A stretch of DNA of 64,000 nucleotides, from the NCBI GenBank assembly GCA_001632435.1, contig KV423966.1, positions 116,097-180,096 of the forward strand, written 5' to 3'. The stretch comes from Calocera cornea HHB12733. Taxonomy: Eukaryota; Basidiomycota; Dacrymycetes; Dacrymycetales; Dacrymycetaceae. The position numbers were made by a program, and so were the translations under genes. Position 1 is the first letter of the stretch. Every line of letters begins with the position of its first letter. The notes below the pieces were generated by a model. It was not told the DNA's origin. It saw only the letters and a program-made list of their open reading frames with translations, and did not search any database. Shown piece by piece: positions 1 to 10,345 of this stretch.

Positions 1-1075
1 GTTCCGACATCGCCATAAATGCAGATCAAGAACAGCCGACGGGCGGGCGAGGATAGCGTCAGGAATCGTATACTACACCAGAGGGGGGCGCGGTAGCCTA
101 GTGGTGTTGCCTCGAGGGAAACCTCGTGTTTGAAGTCGTAAGTAAACAACGCGGTTGACGGACGCTTACGCGTCATACCAGTGCTGCTCTTAAAAGCCGC
201 GAGGCGGGCGTGGAGGGTGAAGGTAAACCGATGCTATAGGGATCCGTGACCTTGAAGAGCGTGTTAAGCGCGGCGATATCCGGAACAAGATCTTCCTCAT
301 TGATAGCCATAAGGGTGCCAAACCCTTCCAGAACTGAGAGAACAACAAGTCATGAACGCACTCGGAAGCTCCAACAGCGTCTTGGGCGGCTCGGGTTCCC
401 CCAGCAAGAATTGTCCCCAGCTGTGTAGAGTGCGAGAATCACCCGATGGATCTGACTGCCGGAAAGAGACACCGCCTCGTGTCCTTTGTCGACGTGCCTT
501 TCGGCTAGCGCGTGGCCTGGGCGTGTATAAAATTAAGCCCGACTAGGTCCGCCACTTTCGATAAATACGACGCAACCTCGTCATCAGGGGTCCTCCTTGC
601 CACGGCGGAACCGACAGGCGTACCGCTTACTGAACGTTTTTTTGGCCAACAACATGGTGGACATGATTGGATCGAAGCCGGACCCGTACGACAGACCGTC
701 GAAGACTCTCGCGTCAAGCCGAACCGAAGCCTACATCATGTGTGCCCACCCGCTCTGACGGTACTGGACCGGATCTTCCCAGAGACCGGACGTGAATCAT
801 TCGCGCAGCTACAGGCCATCTGGCAGCCTTCTAAGAACAGACGCGGCCGTATCGTCGCCAGACTGTTGGGTAGCAAGCAGGGAGAAAGGCCCAACTGACG
901 AGAAAAGAGTAACCATGGGGCGATGCCTCCTCGGGACCAGGGCCGTTTTGTCTCCGTTCTCCCCATCCAACGGCCATCTCGACGCCGTTCTGCTCTCTCC
1001 AGTGTACCTTCACGCCAATAAACACCGCCGATACCCGCTGCTCCTAAGCTTCCCCAGTTCTTGCTACCCACAGCC
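1..1075. other. Gene-free left edge
   Basis: I see no supportable coding region here; the open frames are short and overlap in several frames. Around 92-137 there is a tRNA-like pair of internal promoter boxes (an A-box-like TAGCCTAGTGG and a B-box-like GTTTGAAGTC), but no convincing cloverleaf. The last 100 bases are probably the promoter and leader of the next gene. Confidence 0.4.
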
Positions 1076-2272
1076 ATGGCTACGAGATACTATGAACGAG
1101 GACGCGAACGATACCCACGTACCGACGAGCTCTGGCTAGACCCTCCCGGCAATCTGTTTCGCGACGATCGGGTCGATGAGAGGGTTGGGCCGTATGAGCA
1201 TGTATTGTCGTTGCCACAACACAATGGCGAGTCACGACCTTTGTCCACCCTACATGACCGAGCTCTTACGTCAATCCATGCGGATGGCTTTGCAGGAGAC
1301 GGCGCGTTCGCTGCGAACGCCTCACGTGGATATCCCTCCCCAGCGACCGAATCCTCGCGATATTCCCTCAATTCGTCTCTGATTGACTCGGTAGCGGCTC
1401 GGTCCCCTGTCAGCAGCGAGCCGGTGCTTGTGTCCCGCGAATCGGCAGCATCGGGATCGTTCGCGTCGTGGCAGGATGTCGGTACTCTTGCGATTGCGCC
1501 CGGGCGTCAATCACGCAGCCAACACTCGCTTCAGCCAGCAGATGAGGTCTGGCAGTGGTCTGCCAACACGTCGTTTCGCGTTGGTGATGAGAGTGACTGG
1601 GTATCTCCTTCCTTCCCATCCTCGTTCACTTTCATCTCGGGCTCCGATTCGCAACCGTCGGGTGCGGACAGCTTGGAAATGAGTATCGATTCGGAGCAGT
1701 GGCGACGTGTCCGCGCGCGTTCCCGAAACATCTCGACGTCCACTCTATCCCGTGCAGAAGCAGAAGCGTATCTCGCTCGTCGAAAGCAGATGGAGGGAGC
1801 CGAGCCGCTGAAGGAGACGTTTTGGGAGGCTCTGTTGCGCACGCTGTTGATGCTCGACGGTGCGACCTTGCGGCTGCTCAAGGGTGAGGAAGGGGGCTCC
1901 TTGTTCTTCGACGGCAAAGAAGCGCCGCTCCTTGCGGAATCTGTTCCAGCGGCCGAGGAGACCTCCAAGCCACCCCAGGAGCGTGCACTCACCACCTTTC
2001 TATCTCACGTCGCTTCTTCTCTATCGCCCGCTGCCGCATTGAAACGCGGCTTATCCATCCTCCCCTTGCGCCATCCTCCGACTCCTGTTTCGGCGGCCGC
2101 GACTCCTCCCAAAGTCCATCCCGATGATGCCAAGCATGCGACCCACTGGATGGCATCGACTGCCGGAGCGGTGGCATGGTATGCGCTGTCTGCACTCCCT
2201 CTGCTGATCTCTCTTGAGGCAGGTGGTAGAGTTTGGCGGGTCTGGCGGGTCGCCGAGTCCAGAGATGCGTGA
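1076..2272 (+). CDS. Hypothetical protein with C-terminal membrane anchor
   Basis: This is a single-exon frame of 398 residues whose first ATG lies in a good context (cagccATGgct). I do not recognise a family. The N-terminal two thirds are Ser/Arg/Glu-rich and low in complexity, so probably disordered. A helical stretch around residues 220-260 contains SRAEAEAYLARRKQMEG. Near the C-terminus there is one hydrophobic segment (about residues 360-383, GAVAWYALSALPLLISL) followed by a short Arg-rich tail, as in a tail-anchored or single-pass protein. An intron cannot be excluded, but the frame is uninterrupted. It is separated from the transposon at 4195 by almost 2 kb without genes. Confidence 0.6.
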   Translation: MATRYYERGRERYPRTDELWLDPPGNLFRDDRVDERVGPYEHVLSLPQHNGESRPLSTLHDRALTSIHADGFAGDGAFAANASRGYPSPATESSRYSLNSSLIDSVAARSPVSSEPVLVSRESAASGSFASWQDVGTLAIAPGRQSRSQHSLQPADEVWQWSANTSFRVGDESDWVSPSFPSSFTFISGSDSQPSGADSLEMSIDSEQWRRVRARSRNISTSTLSRAEAEAYLARRKQMEGAEPLKETFWEALLRTLLMLDGATLRLLKGEEGGSLFFDGKEAPLLAESVPAAEETSKPPQERALTTFLSHVASSLSPAAALKRGLSILPLRHPPTPVSAAATPPKVHPDDAKHATHWMASTAGAVAWYALSALPLLISLEAGGRVWRVWRVAESRDA

Positions 2273-4191
2273 TTTCCCAATCTATAGCTGATTGGTAATT
2301 TCCCCGTATTGATCCCCGCGGACTGCCGTTGTATTTCTAGGCTGTACAATCTAAGTATGCTCAATAGCCGAATAAGGAGATGTTTGCTATCAGTAGGATG
2401 TCCGACTCTGCGGCTTTGTGATTGGGAGGGTGGTTCGTTGTGCGGGCAGGGTGTGTCATATCCGCGGCAGCAATATCCGGCGCGGGTGGAGCACGTCATG
2501 AGAAGCGAACACGCGTAAACCGCGTTGCTTTTGAAGGTTTTCGCGCCGAAACCATGCGTCGAAGCTGCGCTCGGCTTCCAAGACCGATACCCAACAACGT
2601 GGAAAGCAGGAAAAGCGCTGATTGTGACTTCAATATGACGTGACTTTTCGATGACCTGGAGGACCCCGGACCACCAGCTCCTTCGATGCTTTTCATCGCA
2701 ATACCCGAATTTTGGAATGTGGCGCTGTCCGTGCCTCAGATCATGCCCGCGACCTATTGATATTATCAATCCCGGCCTCCACCCTTCTTTCCTCCGTGCA
2801 TACGGGACTTGCTTGTGGCTGGTGGCAGTACCCGGCGACATCTTCTCCGTCCGCTTTTAGGATTTATTAGACCAGGGACGGATCTATTGTATCGGAGGAC
2901 ATTCGAAGGCGGGGAGCGGGCGCCGGGCATAAACGCGCAGGAAGCTGTGCTTCACGCTCGAGCCAGTGCGCACTGCCCATATCGGAAACCGAGCTTGGAG
3001 CTAAAGCTGTGACTAGCATTGGAGCGCACTGCGGGACCCCACCTCGAAATCATGAGGGCCGAACCAGACTAGAAAATTGCCCGCTTAAGACATGCGGGGC
3101 CTAGCGTCGCCCATTCGCGCCTCAACTCGGAGCCCGGTGCCACAGCCGGCTCCCCGCCAAGGTCCGGAATGGATAGCGACACATGACGAGGATGGGCGCT
3201 GTCGCCAGCTTTCATCTTCCGCGTGCGAAGAGGTCAGTAATGCTATATCCATGTAATGCGCAACCGCACATTTTCGCCACAACGGCTGGTAAAGTTAGTT
3301 GAGAACCCAATTACCCCGCTCCAGAACGGTCGGACGCCCTTTGTTCTTGTCATCTAAATCCGCTGAGCTCCTTTGTCTGTGTCTCATGTCGCGGACCGCG
3401 GATCTAGACCCGTTGCAATGGAAACGATCATGAGACATTCTGTCCTTTGATCCGGTTGCGTGACAATGGATCATGGCATGTGCTGCTTGCCCTAGACAGG
3501 TTCTGTAGAGAAGTCATTTTCTAGTGTTGAATATTCACAGTCAGTCAGTAGTGAGTAAGATGACTAAACCTGCTGCCGTTGATCGACGAAACTAGATCCA
3601 CCTAGAGAGCCTTTCTCGCCGCATGACGAGCCATGCTGTCTTATTTTTGGATGAAACTGTTCGCGTACTGAAATGGATGTCAAAAGGACGTGCAAGCCGT
3701 AGGACTTGTATTAGTAGAGTGTACTGATTCCTGGAGACGTCTCGTCGGCAGCAAAGTTTCTGATAAGCAGGAGTACCGTAACAACACATCTGTTCGCCGA
3801 CCATTAACTGCATTATGATGCGCCCACTTACGTTTACCTTCGAGGGAACGACACAGACCAGGGAACGCTCGCTGAAGCACTGCCCTCACAGCTGCTCGCC
3901 GAGCACGATGACAATGGTGGCCAGTGGATAAGTGCGACACTGAAACTCAGAGTGACAGGATGTCTCTGTAACTCTGCAAATCATGAGTGCAAGCTGTGAC
4001 TACATTGATATTGCGGAGCGTTCCAGCTCGGGCATTTTGTGGAGAGCGGCAGCTCCGAGTCGACCATGGGCGAATCTCGATTGTGAGATCCGCGCCAATG
4101 GCCGGAGCACGTGCATTGAAAACTGTATAGAGTGCGATAATTGTCAGTAATAAGGACGACCATTCCAATGGTCGTTGCGGTTTAGGTTGCA
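2273..4191. other. Long intergenic stretch
   Basis: No open frame here has recognisable domain content or convincing splice structure; all are short and mutually overlapping. It forms the left flank of the transposon at 4195. I see no tandem repeat or tRNA. Confidence 0.4.
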
Positions 4192-4194
4192 AGT
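4192..4194. repeat. Target site duplication, left copy
   Basis: The trinucleotide AGT directly precedes the left inverted repeat and is repeated directly after the right inverted repeat. A chance match of three bases is 1 in 64, so the support comes mainly from its position. Confidence 0.65.
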
Positions 4195-4210
4195 GGATGA
4201 CTTGCCGTAG
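4195..4210 (+). repeat. Terminal inverted repeat, left
   Basis: GGATGACTTGCCGTAG is an exact complement of the right end. It is followed inward by CCAGAT-type repeats (near 4220, 4235, 4299 and 4355) that recur inside the right end. Confidence 0.85.
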
Positions 4211-4328
4211 ACATAAAAACCCAGATTTCGGGCTCCCAGATGCGCCACATAGGGTCTGCCGAGGTGCCGCTGTCACAATTCAAACTCCGAAGCACTTCCA
4301 GATTTATGCAGGGCGATCCTAGATTGCG

Positions 4329-4364
4329 AATCTGGAAGAGGGGGTCGACCCCCTCTTCCAGATT
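4329..4364. repeat. Perfect 36-bp palindrome in the transposon left end
   Basis: Each 18-base arm (beginning AATCTGGAAGAGGGGGTC) is the exact complement of the other, with no spacer. The outer part repeats the nearby subterminal word CTTCCAGATT. It lies between the left inverted repeat and the Myb-like gene, so it could be a protein-binding or cruciform-forming site. It could also be an assembly artefact. Confidence 0.9.
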
Positions 4365-4532
4365 TTTTGGCCGACCCAGACCTTCACGGAACCACATCTC
4401 ATCACAAGTGTTTCACGGCGCGCACGGCACACTTCAGGATGCGCCAATCACAGGCATGCAATGTACATTGTCATCTTGGTATCTTCATCAGCCCGCAGAT
4501 TGCGCATCCTGCCTACCACGACCATCTCCACC

Positions 4533-5816
4533 ATGTCCGGCTCCTCCTTTCGCGCACCCTCTCCGACGCCCACTCCCTCCTACGTCCCTTCAACCTTTCC
4601 GCAGCCTTCCGCAACCTATGTGGCTCCCACCGCACCTTTTGCAACACCTGGCTATGCTTCTCAGTGGGGCTCCGGCAGCCCCTACAGCCGCAGCCCAAGA
4701 ACAATGCCCGACTCACCTCAACTGGACGCCGACGGCTTCCCGCGCACCCTGGACGATCTACGCAGCTACGCCATGGCTTCCGAGCCTGTTGCCCACGCAG
4801 CACAGGATGCGCAGCCTGCCACAACCACCCGAAAGCGCAAGGCAACAAAAGCAGTGGCGGAGGGTGCGCCTGATGCAAAGAAGACTCCCAAGGGCGGCCG
4901 GGGTTCAGGTGTCCGCAATTTCAGCATGGCTGAATTGCAGGAGTTGATCGAGCTCATTGAGAGCCACCGCCCCATTGGCTCTGATGGATGGGAGGCTGTG
5001 ATGGCGGGCATGCAAACTTATTGGGCATCCGAAGGCATGGATGCCCGTACTCCTGAGAGCCTCAGGCGGAAGTTTGCTGAGGTGCGCAGCCTGGGAAGGA
5101 TGCGCAACACCTCCCACTGACCCCCGTTGTAGCTGGCACGGAAGCCAAAGCCGACTGGCGATGGCGAAATGCCAGATCTCATACGGCGCGCCAAAGATGT
5201 CGACCGCGAGATTCAGAATGACGTTCACATGGGCAACCTACAGGACGACGAAGATGTCGAAGAGGTTATCCCATGGTCACCCTCTGACCGAGAGGATGCG
5301 CCGGGGCCAGCGCAGCCTGCGCGTGGTTCGCACACACCCAGCACATCTGCAAATGATGATGTCCTGCTCCGCCAACGCCGTCATGTCACCCACGGCACCA
5401 AGTCCAGTGGTCGCCCATCACAGACTGCAACCTTGCTGGCCAATGTCAGCAGGGCCTTTGACCCCGACGCGCAGACTGAACGGATGCAACGGCGCGAATC
5501 AATCCGAGCCGAGCGCAGCCTGTTCCAGAGTGAAATATCCTCGCTCCAGGCTCAACTCCGAGACAAGCAGTACGAGCTGGTGACGGTCAGCATGGAGAAA
5601 GACAAGCTTATTGAGTCGCTCAGGACTCAGGTCCTTCAGGATGCGCGAGCCCTCCTCGTCGTACAGGGTGAGCTTGATGTGGCCAAGGCCAAGCTTGAGA
5701 TGCAGGAAAGGATGCGCACTATGATGATGGGCATGGGAAACATGGGTCAATTAATAGCGCACTCTATGAGTCTGTCGCCACAAGAGGGTGCTCACTCATC
5801 TTCCACCACAATGTAA
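4533..5816 (+). CDS. Harbinger-associated Myb/SANT-like coiled-coil protein
   Basis: Two exons (4533-5081, 5133-5816) encode 410 residues. In PIF/Harbinger elements a second, Myb-like protein binds the element ends and helps the nuclease. Here a Pro/Ser-rich N-terminus is followed by a basic stretch and a trihelix/SANT-like domain at about residues 128-205 (ELIESHRPIGSDGWEAVM, LRRKF). Across the splice junction the family block ELARKPKPTGDGEMP appears, typical of the fungal DUF6818-type domain, which confirms the intron. A leucine- and glutamate-rich coiled coil covers about residues 325-390. The 51-nt intron consists largely of two copies of the dispersed TGCGCA motif. The start lies in an ACCATGTCC context; an upstream in-frame ATG at 4461 is less likely. 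The last 25 bases overlap the end of the convergent transposase gene. Confidence 0.8.
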
Positions 5817-7161
5817 TGAAATTTCGCCACTCTGTCTGCCTTCCGAATGTCCGGGAAGAACATTTCTCGCAGAGACCCCCAGACCTGCTTCTGCTCCTTT
5901 GTTTCGGTCCAAATTGGCTCGTATACGCTGCGCAACTGGTTGATGCCAACCAGGCGCACCCTGATCTGATGGAGTCGAAAGACGGTCTCCAGCAGGGTGC
6001 GCCGTGCCCTCCCATCGTTTGCATCCAAGGGGAGGCGCAGCCTGCCAAAGGAGCCTTGGATCGCCCGCATCCCCCATTCGGCTGATTGCCGGAATGAAAC
6101 CAATTGATCAAGGAATTGGACTTGTTCCCGGGTGGTTCGTGTACCACTCTTTACTGGTGTCTTGATCTTACTTCTGAGCGTACTTCGATTATGCGGGAAC
6201 GCGGTGTCGGCAGCAAGGAAGTATGGGTCCGGTGTGTTTTCCTCGAGCTGAGCATAAATCCCACTTGATACTCTGGAATCATGCCAGCTGCCGGGTGCAT
6301 TGATAGCTGCATGGAGCAGTTCGCCTGGGAGGAAGGTTTGTGCGTCAGTGCATCCTCAGGCTGCGCATCCTGAAGCGTACCCCGAGTAGAGAATACAAGC
6401 ACGTTGCTTGTGAAATGCCCATGCAACCACCCATTGTACTGCGCATTCTGCCAGCGCTCGTCACTGGAGGTTGCTGTGGGCAGGTTGAGCCCGTCGACAG
6501 AGCCGAACGCACCCTGCAGCAGTGGATGCCTTGCAACGACCAGTTCGGATAGCTTTTCCATGTCTTCTTCTTCAGGCCATACTATTCGAGCTTCTGGAAC
6601 ACTTTTCAGGGTGCGCAAAAGGAGATCCAGGGCAAATGCGCGATATCGTGTGATTGTCGATGGGATGAGAGCGAAGATTTGGGCCAGGGACTTGTCGAGC
6701 ATCGTGGAGTTGAGCCAGTACAGTACTAACCCCAGACCTCCGGCAGCATTGAGGGACCTTTTGCCTGGCCTTGCTTCTCCCCAGGCAGATACATCTGGAC
6801 GGGGGATCGCTGAAGTATTCCAGAGGTCTTCGAATCCGGCCTCCAGGATGCGCTTGAAGGTCTTCACGTCCAGCCCCATCGTGGTGATGTACGCGCGATC
6901 GACCTCACCTGTCAGCACGGTCTGGAAGGGGGTGCGCAGCCTGGGGTTCCGAAGGAGGTCTCGCCGGGAGAGGTAGGCGCGGTGCGCTCGACGGTCTCTT
7001 GCTCCGTGCAGCGCAGCCTGATGATCAACCACTATCAAGAAGGCTGCGCCCTGTAATTGCTCCTCGGAATCGTCATCAGAGGAGTCGCTCGCAGTAGTTG
7101 ATGAGTAGGTGGAAGGTGATGGTGAGGGTGCGCGCTGTATCCCCCGTGGTACACGGTGCAT
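5792..7161 (-). CDS. PIF/Harbinger DDE transposase (DDE_Tnp_4 type nuclease)
   Basis: Two exons (7161-6381, 6324-5792) give 437 residues, the usual size for this family in basidiomycetes. The catalytic acidic triad is visible. The first Asp is in FGSVDGLNLP. The second is in LAADTAFPHN, which is reached only after removing the intron. The Glu is in SAEWGMRAIQGSFGRLRLP. Family blocks QNAQYNGWLHGH and NAPGSWHDSRV also appear, the latter split from the upstream VFSTRG by the 56-nt intron. An acidic, Ser-rich N-terminus precedes the helical region. The intron contains a copy of the TGCGCA motif and ends in CCCAG. No frame disruption is seen, so the enzyme is probably intact. The product should act in the nucleus with the Myb-like partner at the element ends. 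Confidence 0.92.
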
Positions 7162-7346
7162 ACTGTGCGGCGGTTAACCTCTGCATTTGCGGTTGGATGT
7201 TCACTGGCGAGCCAGACTTCAGGATGCGCACCCTGAAGTCTCAGATTCATGTATTGCACCGGCCAAACAAAGCAAAGTAAATGGAATTCATTACACGCGC
7301 GACGCGACGCGACACGCGACGCGTCAGAGTACAGCACATGCTAGCC

Positions 7347-10070
7347 CTACGATTTCTTCACAAATTCGGTAACAATCCACTGGTTCCGGCCCTTCCACTG
7401 TATGGGGTGTCAGAGCAGTCACCCGAGCAGGATGCGCGCAGCCTGATCTGTACTCACCGGCCCGTGCTGCTCCGTACGTGCTTCCACGGTCATGAGCCAG
7501 CGTTTCGTCTCCAAATTGTCGACGGCCCAACGGGCCAGGTTGTACTGCTCAAACTGGCGCGCAACCGGTCAGGATGCGCGCAACCTGTCAGGATGCGCAC
7601 TCACATCGTTGTTGTTGAGGTCCATTCTTTGCCGCATGTACTCAGCCGACATCCCGAGCGCACCCTTCGTCGCCGTGTCGAATGCCACGGCCTCGTGAAC
7701 GTCCCCGTTACGGTCCTTGATCCTGAATCGCATACGATACCTGTGTTTGGAGTCAGTGGAGTGTATTTGGCAGTTAGGCTGCGCACCCTGAGGATGCGCA
7801 GCGCCCCACATACCTGCCCATACCTTTCTCGAAGACGTGATCGCAGCGCGCGCATTGGTATTGGGTCGGACTAATGGCGTTCCCGGCCTCGACCTTCTTG
7901 TTGCAGTGCGGGTTGGCGCACCCTACATAGGTCACCGACCCGGGGTTCAGCACCTGAATATGCCCCTCGATCTTGAAGTGCGACGGAACCTGGTCGAGCC
8001 CGAGATGTTGGGCCTCGACCTGAGCCATAGAGAGCGTGGGGGCACGCGTAGTGAGCCCCCACCTGCGCAGAGCCTTCGAGCCTTCCGCGCTGCAGCTCAA
8101 TGCGAGGACGTTCCACTCGGTGTCGTTGGCGAGCATCATGTTCCACCTGGCAAGAGGGGTTAGGATGCGCATCCTGGGAGGCGAGGCGCAACCTCAGGCT
8201 GCGCCGTGCTCACCAAGCTACCATGTCGTTGTACGCCGCCGCAAGCATGGGATGGTCCTGCCCGAGCCAAATCTCCGTCAGTCCGTGCTGGGTCTTCAGG
8301 CAGATGTCATCTTGGCGGGTATCGTCCATGAGCACGTTGTGCAACATGACGACCTCGCCATCCCGTCCGTAGAGCTGCTCTGGGAACTCGTCCCATGCCA
8401 TGAGGCGGCGAGCGATGAGCGTCTTGTCGGTGACCCAACACTCGCAGCGAGTCAACGAAGGAGGGGTCGTCCAGCCCTGTCTATTGTCAGACAGGTTGCG
8501 CACCCTGTACGGCTGGCTCACCTTCGTCGCGTCTTGCTTGGGCTTGCCTGGTATGATCGCGCTTGTGTTCATGATCACACACCATACATCTGGTGTGCAA
8601 TCAGCACAGGATGCGCAGCCTGTAACGCATCCACGCACCAATCGATTTGTTGTAGAAGCCGCGCTCGAGCTGGTTGAGACGGCGAGGGCGGATGATGTAG
8701 TCGGGGATCTGAGGGTCTTCTTGCTGTATGCAAGTCAGCAGGCTGCGCACCCTGCGAGGATGCGCAACTCACCTCGTAGATCTTGCAGGACTTGTCCAGG
8801 GCCAGTTGCGCCTTGTGAAAGGTACGGCACCATTTCGCCGTCGCTACAACCTTCACGTTGAACAGCTGATAGCAACGGCCGATGCGCAGCCTGTCCACGT
8901 ATGGCTTCAACTCAGGGCGAACAACGGCATCCATTGTGGTGTACGGGTCGTGCACGACGAGGTCGATCGTGCTATTCTTGTTCTCGATGCGCGTCACGCG
9001 TACAACTGCATTGCCGATGTTGCCGGGGCCCAGCGATGAAAGGAGGTCCCACCCAGGGTGCGCCGGATGGTTCTCTGGGAGGGGAACGAAGGCTGTCGGG
9101 TAGGCGAAGGGCTTGAGCAGCTCGATATAGGGGTTGGGGGCAGGGGCGGGCTGTTGGGCGATGGCGGGGTTGACAGGATGCGCACCCTGTCGGGCAAGGA
9201 TCTCTGTTGGGTTGGCACCCCAACGGTAACCCCAGCCAGGTACGTCGCAGACCGAGTTCAATCCCTCCTGGACCAGGCCGTTGGCGTCGAGCGGTGTCCA
9301 CCCTGGTGGGATCATGTGGCGAGCAAAGTTGGGGAGCGGCTCGCCCACGGTGAAGAGCCATCCACCCATCGGCGCACCCTGGAGCGCAGGCTGCGCATTC
9401 TGTGGGGCGTGGTTGTTGTGTCCGTCGACGGGGATGTTCGCATCCAATCCACGGAGCAAGGGTGGACCTTGCGAGACCAGTTGCCGATAGGCCGGTGGCA
9501 CCCATTCGTAGCTCTTTGGGTCGCCGCGTACTGATGTATATGCGTTTGCGCGAGCGAATACGATGTCGGTTCGTTGCGCTGGTCGGCCGATCTTCTCAGG
9601 GTGCGCCTGAACTCGAGCGACGTTCCAGACGAGGATGGAGACACTAGAGTAGGGGTTAGCGCATCCTGTGGGGGACGTGGGACAGCAGGGTGCGCACCAG
9701 TGCTGATTGTCCAATGGCGGAAACCACACCTCATGCCCAATCAGCCGGACTTCGTCGTAGCACTGGAGATGCCCGGACTGAATCTTGTGGACGACATCGA
9801 GACCGGCAACGACAGGGATGGTGAGCAGGCTATCGCTGATCCAGAGGCTGCGTACGCGTCAGGTTGCGCATCCTGAGGAGCATGCGACTCAACTCACGTC
9901 CAGAGGGGAGGGTGTCGAGAGATGCCACTAGGCTGCGTCTGCTCGGTCATCTTGATGATCTGCACGCGGGGCAGGCTGCGCCGGTCGAGGGTATTGGTCA
10001 GTAGGCGGTGGCACGTTCCCCGGGTGAGATGGTGAGCCGGGGGAGGGCCAGCCGCATTAGGGTTCGACAT
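7347..10070 (-). CDS. RPA70-like single-strand DNA-binding protein inside the transposon
   Basis: Ten exons (10070-9898, 9847-9698, 9643-8773, 8723-8639, 8589-8522, 8476-8214, 8146-7814, 7740-7605, 7553-7458, 7397-7347) sum to 741 codons without a stop. The order matches the large subunit of replication protein A. There is an N-terminal OB fold with LTRGTCHRLL and LWISDSLLTIPVVAG, then a Pro/Ala-rich linker. A central OB fold has VTRIENKNSTIDLVVHDPY, and a second follows (VWCVIMNTSAIIPGKPK). The C-terminal OB fold carries a zinc ribbon, with Cys pairs in YVGCANPHCNKKV and YQCARCDHVF, then RYRMRFRIKDRNGDV. The CNKKV and C-x2-C pattern is diagnostic of RPA DBD-C. It is longer than cellular RPA1 (about 610-620 residues) because of the linker. 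All nine introns contain the dispersed TGCGCA motif. It lies wholly between the inverted repeats, so it is cargo or a working part of the element rather than the host gene. Related RPA-like genes are known from Helitrons, not, to my knowledge, from Harbinger elements. Confidence 0.85.
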
Positions 10071-10345
10071 TGCAGACGGATGAATCGGGGATACGGAGAG
10101 ACAGCGAGCAAGCGATCGGGGGCAGTGGTGAGCCGAGTAGTATGAGGAGCCGGGGGGGGGGGCGCAGCCTGTCTGACAGCCGAGTGACGCCTGTCGTGCA
10201 GCACGGGAGCAGATGGCGTGATCTGGGTCGGGCACGTGACCAAAATATGTATCTGGGCTGCGCCGCGCATGCGTCTTACGTTTCGGGAGCCCATCTGGGA
10301 TCTGGGATTCTGCTTCCGAAAAATGCCTCCATCTGTGTATCTGGG

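Larger units (their letters stand above)
4431..10172. repeat. Dispersed near-palindromic TGCGCA motif, about 45 sites
   Basis: The consensus is CAGGNTGCGCANCCTG. The version CAGGATGCGCATCCTG would be a perfect 16-bp palindrome. Full or nearly full sites include 4803, 6358, 7212, 7776, 8162, 8492, 8608, 8739, 9175, 9390 and 9861; half-sites (AGGNTGCGC or GCGCANCCT) fill the rest, for example 4435, 5097, 5295, 5639, 5708, 6846, 8757, 9599 and 9688. Mean spacing is about 140 bp. Sites occur in all eleven introns, in untranslated regions and in exons of all three genes. I found only isolated half-sites elsewhere in the window, such as near 63301. Confidence 0.85.

Noticed and set aside
7347..10070. 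Interpretation of the RPA-like gene as the host RPA1
   Set aside because: It lies wholly between the inverted repeats, its introns are filled with the element-specific motif, and it is longer and more diverged than a cellular RPA1 should be. A tree would settle it.
4431..10172. CRISPR-like interpretation of the repeated motif
   Set aside because: The spacing is irregular, both orientations and half-sites occur, there is no leader or cas gene, and the genome is eukaryotic.
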